Assembly: GCA_022600395.1 (NCBI GenBank)
Contig: JAHZKM010000055.1
Span: 1-10,275 of the forward strand
Source: Pseudomonadota bacterium
Lineage (GTDB): Bacteria; Pseudomonadota; Gammaproteobacteria; PS1; Pseudothioglobaceae
Reading direction: 5' to 3'
DNA length: 10,275 nt
Numbering within the stretch: the stretch's first letter is position 1; every line of letters starts with the position of its first letter. The notes beneath the pieces were generated by a model. It was not told where the DNA came from. It saw nothing but the letters and a program-made list of their open reading frames with translations, and searched no databases. A program made the translations under genes and the position numbers. Below are positions 8,586-10,275 of this stretch, piece after piece.

Positions 8586-8590
8586 TCCTT
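8586..8590 (-). promoter_or_regulatory. Ribosome binding site of small peptide B
   Basis: AAGGA on the - strand stands 7 bases before the ATG at 8578, an ideal distance. A good ribosome site in front of such a short frame supports real translation and decides between two nearby ATGs. Confidence 0.65.
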
Positions 8591-8610
8591 TTCTTTTCTT
8601 TAACAACAAC

Positions 8611-8616
8611 ATTCTA
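8611..8616 (-). promoter_or_regulatory. -10 element of the small-peptide promoter
   Basis: TAGAAT on the - strand matches the TATAAT consensus at five of six positions. Standard spacing puts the start point near 8604, with a leader of about 26 bases to peptide B. No -35 hexamer is needed if the upstream activator box is used. Confidence 0.5.
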
Positions 8617-8638
8617 TCAACAATACCGAAATAAATAT

Positions 8639-8652
8639 TTGACCTAGATCAA
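8639..8652 (-). promoter_or_regulatory. FNR/Anr/Dnr-like activator box
   Basis: Reading the - strand gives TTGATCTAGGTCAA, one base from the FNR consensus TTGAT-N4-ATCAA and a match to the TTGAT-N4-GTCAA form used for Anr/Dnr sites. The symmetry extends outwards over 22 bases (8635-8656), with 10 of 11 base pairs matching. The centre, between 8645 and 8646, lies at -41.5 relative to the start predicted from the -10 element at 8611-8616, the standard class II activation position. The box is 12 bases after the rluB stop codon and points at the small-peptide genes. Other CRP-family regulators with the same half-site cannot be excluded. Confidence 0.62.
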
Positions 8653-8663
8653 ATATATACAGA

Positions 8664-8679
8664 TTAAACTATAGTTTAA
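8664..8679. repeat. Perfect 16-base palindrome across the rluB stop codon
   Basis: TTAAACTATAGTTTAA is its own reverse complement. It covers the last codons and the TAG of rluB and is separated from the FNR-like symmetry by 7 bases. It might be an additional operator upstream of the small-peptide promoter, or simply a chance AT-rich palindrome; a terminator is unlikely because there is no loop and little GC. Confidence 0.3.
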
Positions 8680-9397
8680 CTGCATTAAGAAGCAATTTAA
8701 CCTGTCCAGGTTTTAGGTAGTCGTACTGATTAGCTTTTAGATTTTCAGGCAGTCGAATTTCTCCAAAACGAATACGGATCAGGCGTGAAACTTTAAAACC
8801 TAAAGACTCCCAAAGGCGCCTAACTTCACGCTTACGCCCTTCTTTTAATACCACTTTATACCAACGATTTGCCCCTTCACCACCACCAATGGTAACTCGA
8901 TCAAACTTGGCAAATCCGTCTTCTAGCTCAATACCTGTGGTCAATTGCTTGATATCTTCACTCTCCACTTGACCCAACACTCGAACGGCGTATTCACGAT
9001 CAATCTGCGAACTAGGGTGCATCAGCTTATTAGCCAAATCACCATTATTAGTAAATAGCAATAAACCTGACGTATTAAGATCCAAGCGCCCTACCATGAC
9101 CCAGCGCGATTCTTTAGGCAATAAGCTATAAACACTCTTGCGCCCTTGGTCGTCCTTATTGGAGCAAATCACACCCGCTTGTTTATTAAGGATTAATACC
9201 TTAGTTTCTTCCTCTTGATAACGCTCAAGATCCACACCTCTACCGTCAATTTTTACTTTATCAGTTATCTCACATTGATCGCCAATTTGAGCAACTTTAT
9301 TATTAACTTCAATGCGCCCTTGTTCAATCAGCCTTTCTGCCCAACGGCGCGAGCCATAACCAGCCGATGCAATAAGCTTTTGTAATCGTTCAGCCAT
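8669..9397 (-). CDS. rluB: 23S rRNA pseudouridine synthase, RluB type
   Basis: The enzyme isomerises a uridine of 23S rRNA (position 2605 for E. coli RluB) to pseudouridine during large-subunit assembly. The 242-residue product has an N-terminal S4 RNA-binding domain (about 3-50, starting RLQKLIASAGYGSRRWAERL) and the RsuA/RluB/E/F catalytic domain. The catalytic motif GRLDLNTSGLLLFTNNGDL (103-121) contains the nucleophile Asp106. Further family features are REYAVRV (134-140) and the KVVLKEGRKREVRRLWESLG segment. It is shorter than E. coli RluB because it lacks the long basic tail. It begins 2 bases after the trpS stop with no strong ribosome site, which suggests coupling. RluB is chosen over RsuA, RluE or RluF because rluB often sits in the trpS neighbourhood; sequence alone supports the subfamily less firmly than the fold. 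Confidence 0.9.
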   Translation of the reverse strand: MAERLQKLIASAGYGSRRWAERLIEQGRIEVNNKVAQIGDQCEITDKVKIDGRGVDLERYQEEETKVLILNKQAGVICSNKDDQGRKSVYSLLPKESRWVMVGRLDLNTSGLLLFTNNGDLANKLMHPSSQIDREYAVRVLGQVESEDIKQLTTGIELEDGFAKFDRVTIGGGEGANRWYKVVLKEGRKREVRRLWESLGFKVSRLIRIRFGEIRLPENLKANQYDYLKPGQVKLLLNAVKL

Positions 9398-9399
9398 AA

Positions 9400-10275
9400 T
9401 TAATAAGTAATGCCCATTGAATCTCTAACTTCTGCCATAGTTTCTTGCGCCACTGCTCGTGCTTTTTCTGAACCTTCATGAATAATCTGTTTAATTAAAT
9501 CTGGATCTGCCTGATACTTAGCAATACGCTCTTGCATTGGCAACAGCTCCGCTTGTATAGCTTCAATCACAGGCTGTTTGCAGGCGACACAGCCCATTTT
9601 TGCCTGAGTACAACCATCCACAACCCAATCGCATGTTTGACTATCAGAATAAACTTCATGAAGCTGCCAAACGGGGCATTTTTTCGGATCACCCGCATCC
9701 GTTAGTTTAATGCGCGAAGGATCTGTTGGCATGCGCTTAATCTTAGCCTCAATATCTTCAGCAGTATCTCGCAAAGAAATCGTATTGCCGTAAGATTTAC
9801 TCATCTTTTGCCCATCTAAACCTGGCATTTTTGACGCTTTAGTCAGCAAAGACTCTGGCTCAGGCAAGATAATTCTACCCACACCTTCAATATAGCCTGC
9901 CAAACGCTCACGATCGCTCAGGGTAATGTTTTGCTGCTCTTGCAACAAAGCTTGTGCTTTAACCATAGCCTCATCATCGCCCGTTTCTTGGTAAGATTTG
10001 CGCAATGAGCGAAACAATTTAGCTTGTTTTTTGCCCATCTTGCCAATCGCTGCCTCTGCTTTTTCCTCGAAATCCACTTCGCGACCATAAATATGATTAA
10101 AACGACGCGCCACTTCACGCGTAAGCTCAATATGTGCTACTTGATCTTCACCCACGGGCACTAGCCCTGCCTTGTACATCAAAATATCAGCACTTTGCAA
10201 TAATGGATAGCCTAAAAAACCATAAGTACCCAAGTCTTTTGTTTTTAATTTAAGCTGCTGATCTTTATAAGACGG
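9400..10275 (-). CDS. trpS: Tryptophanyl-tRNA synthetase, N-terminus outside the window
   Basis: TrpRS is a class I synthetase that charges tRNA(Trp). The frame is open to base 10275, so the N-terminal part with the HIGH-like motif is missing. Codons above 10233 read [14 protein letters not shown], which joins to the conserved [30 protein letters not shown]; the TTG at 10233 is thus internal. KMSKS is at 9793-9807 ([14 protein letters not shown]). Between [20 protein letters not shown] and KMSKS lies a charged insertion of about 80 residues, known from the long TrpRS of Pseudomonas-type gammaproteobacteria. The C-terminal domain has five cysteines, four in a C-x21-C-x6-C-x2-C pattern (9580-9678), close to the iron-sulfur site described for Thermotoga TrpRS. 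It is followed at 2 bases by rluB, with no scpA or scpB between. Identity is certain; the metal site is inferred. Confidence 0.97.
   Translation of the reverse strand, partial: PSYKDQQLKLKTKDLGTYGFLGYPLLQSADILMYKAGLVPVGEDQVAHIELTREVARRFNHIYGREVDFEEKAEAAIGKMGKKQAKLFRSLRKSYQETGDDEAMVKAQALLQEQQNITLSDRERLAGYIEGVGRIILPEPESLLTKASKMPGLDGQKMSKSYGNTISLRDTAEDIEAKIKRMPTDPSRIKLTDAGDPKKCPVWQLHEVYSDSQTCDWVVDGCTQAKMGCVACKQPVIEAIQAELLPMQERIAKYQADPDLIKQIIHEGSEKARAVAQETMAEVRDSMGITY

Noticed and set aside
9826..10092. TrpRS insertion as a novel domain
   Set aside because: A similar charged insertion before KMSKS is present in the long TrpRS of Pseudomonas-type gammaproteobacteria, so it is a known variant and not new.
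9918..10130. 70-codon - strand frame inside trpS
   Set aside because: It is a shifted reading of the TrpRS insertion region, and the trpS frame is intact throughout.
10231..10233. TTG as the start of trpS
   Set aside because: The frame continues upstream to the end of the window with typical TrpRS sequence (SYKDQ followed by GTYGFLGYP), so the real start is beyond 10275.
1..10275. CRISPR arrays, insertion sequences, tRNA or rRNA genes, phage or defence genes
   Set aside because: No spaced direct repeats, transposase frames, cloverleaf-like sequence or recognisable defence proteins were seen on either strand; the window is core chromosome.

Overview
The window comes from the chromosome of an AT-rich, free-living-type gammaproteobacterium. 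The proteins (long-form TrpRS, zinc-tailed IleRS, GatCAB, AroB, RluB) resemble the gammaproteobacterial versions. The low GC, compact spacing and gene content would fit the sulfur-oxidising SUP05/Thioglobus group, but that placement is inference from style and not a demonstrated match.

Layout, left to right. Bases 1-471 hold the 3' part of an M50 site-2 protease gene on the + strand. All other genes are on the - strand. A 92-base convergent gap (472-563) separates the protease from gatB. Read in the direction of transcription, the - strand carries trpS (5' end outside the window) and rluB, 2 bases apart. Next is a 482-base region (8187-8668) that looks empty to an ordinary gene caller but is not. 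Then comes a tight run ileS-aroB-hypothetical membrane protein-gatC-gatA-gatB, with junctions from a 1-base overlap to 21 bases.

The run is mainly a tRNA-charging and translation set: TrpRS, IleRS, the three subunits of the glutamyl/aspartyl-tRNA amidotransferase and a 23S rRNA pseudouridine synthase. A shikimate-pathway enzyme (AroB) and an unassigned coiled-coil membrane protein are embedded in it. A recognisable sigma-70 promoter with a perfect -10 lies just upstream of ileS, so the six genes from ileS to gatB are probably one transcription unit.

The most interesting part is 8282-8656. Two consecutive very small genes (37 and 40 residues) encode single-pass membrane peptides. They share a near-identical N-terminus (NELNTD-S/T-VF-W/Y) and basic C-termini, but their membrane segments have diverged. 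Upstream of the first in the transcript is an FNR/Anr/Dnr-like box, TTGAT-N4-GTCAA. Its centre is exactly 41.5 bases before the start point predicted from a TAGAAT -10 element, the geometry of a class II activator promoter. Together they suggest an oxygen- or redox-responsive micropeptide pair of unknown function. Secondary points are a methionine-cored coiled coil in the hypothetical protein, a probable iron-sulfur cysteine motif in TrpRS, and unusual gene order around ileS/aroB/gatCAB and trpS/rluB.
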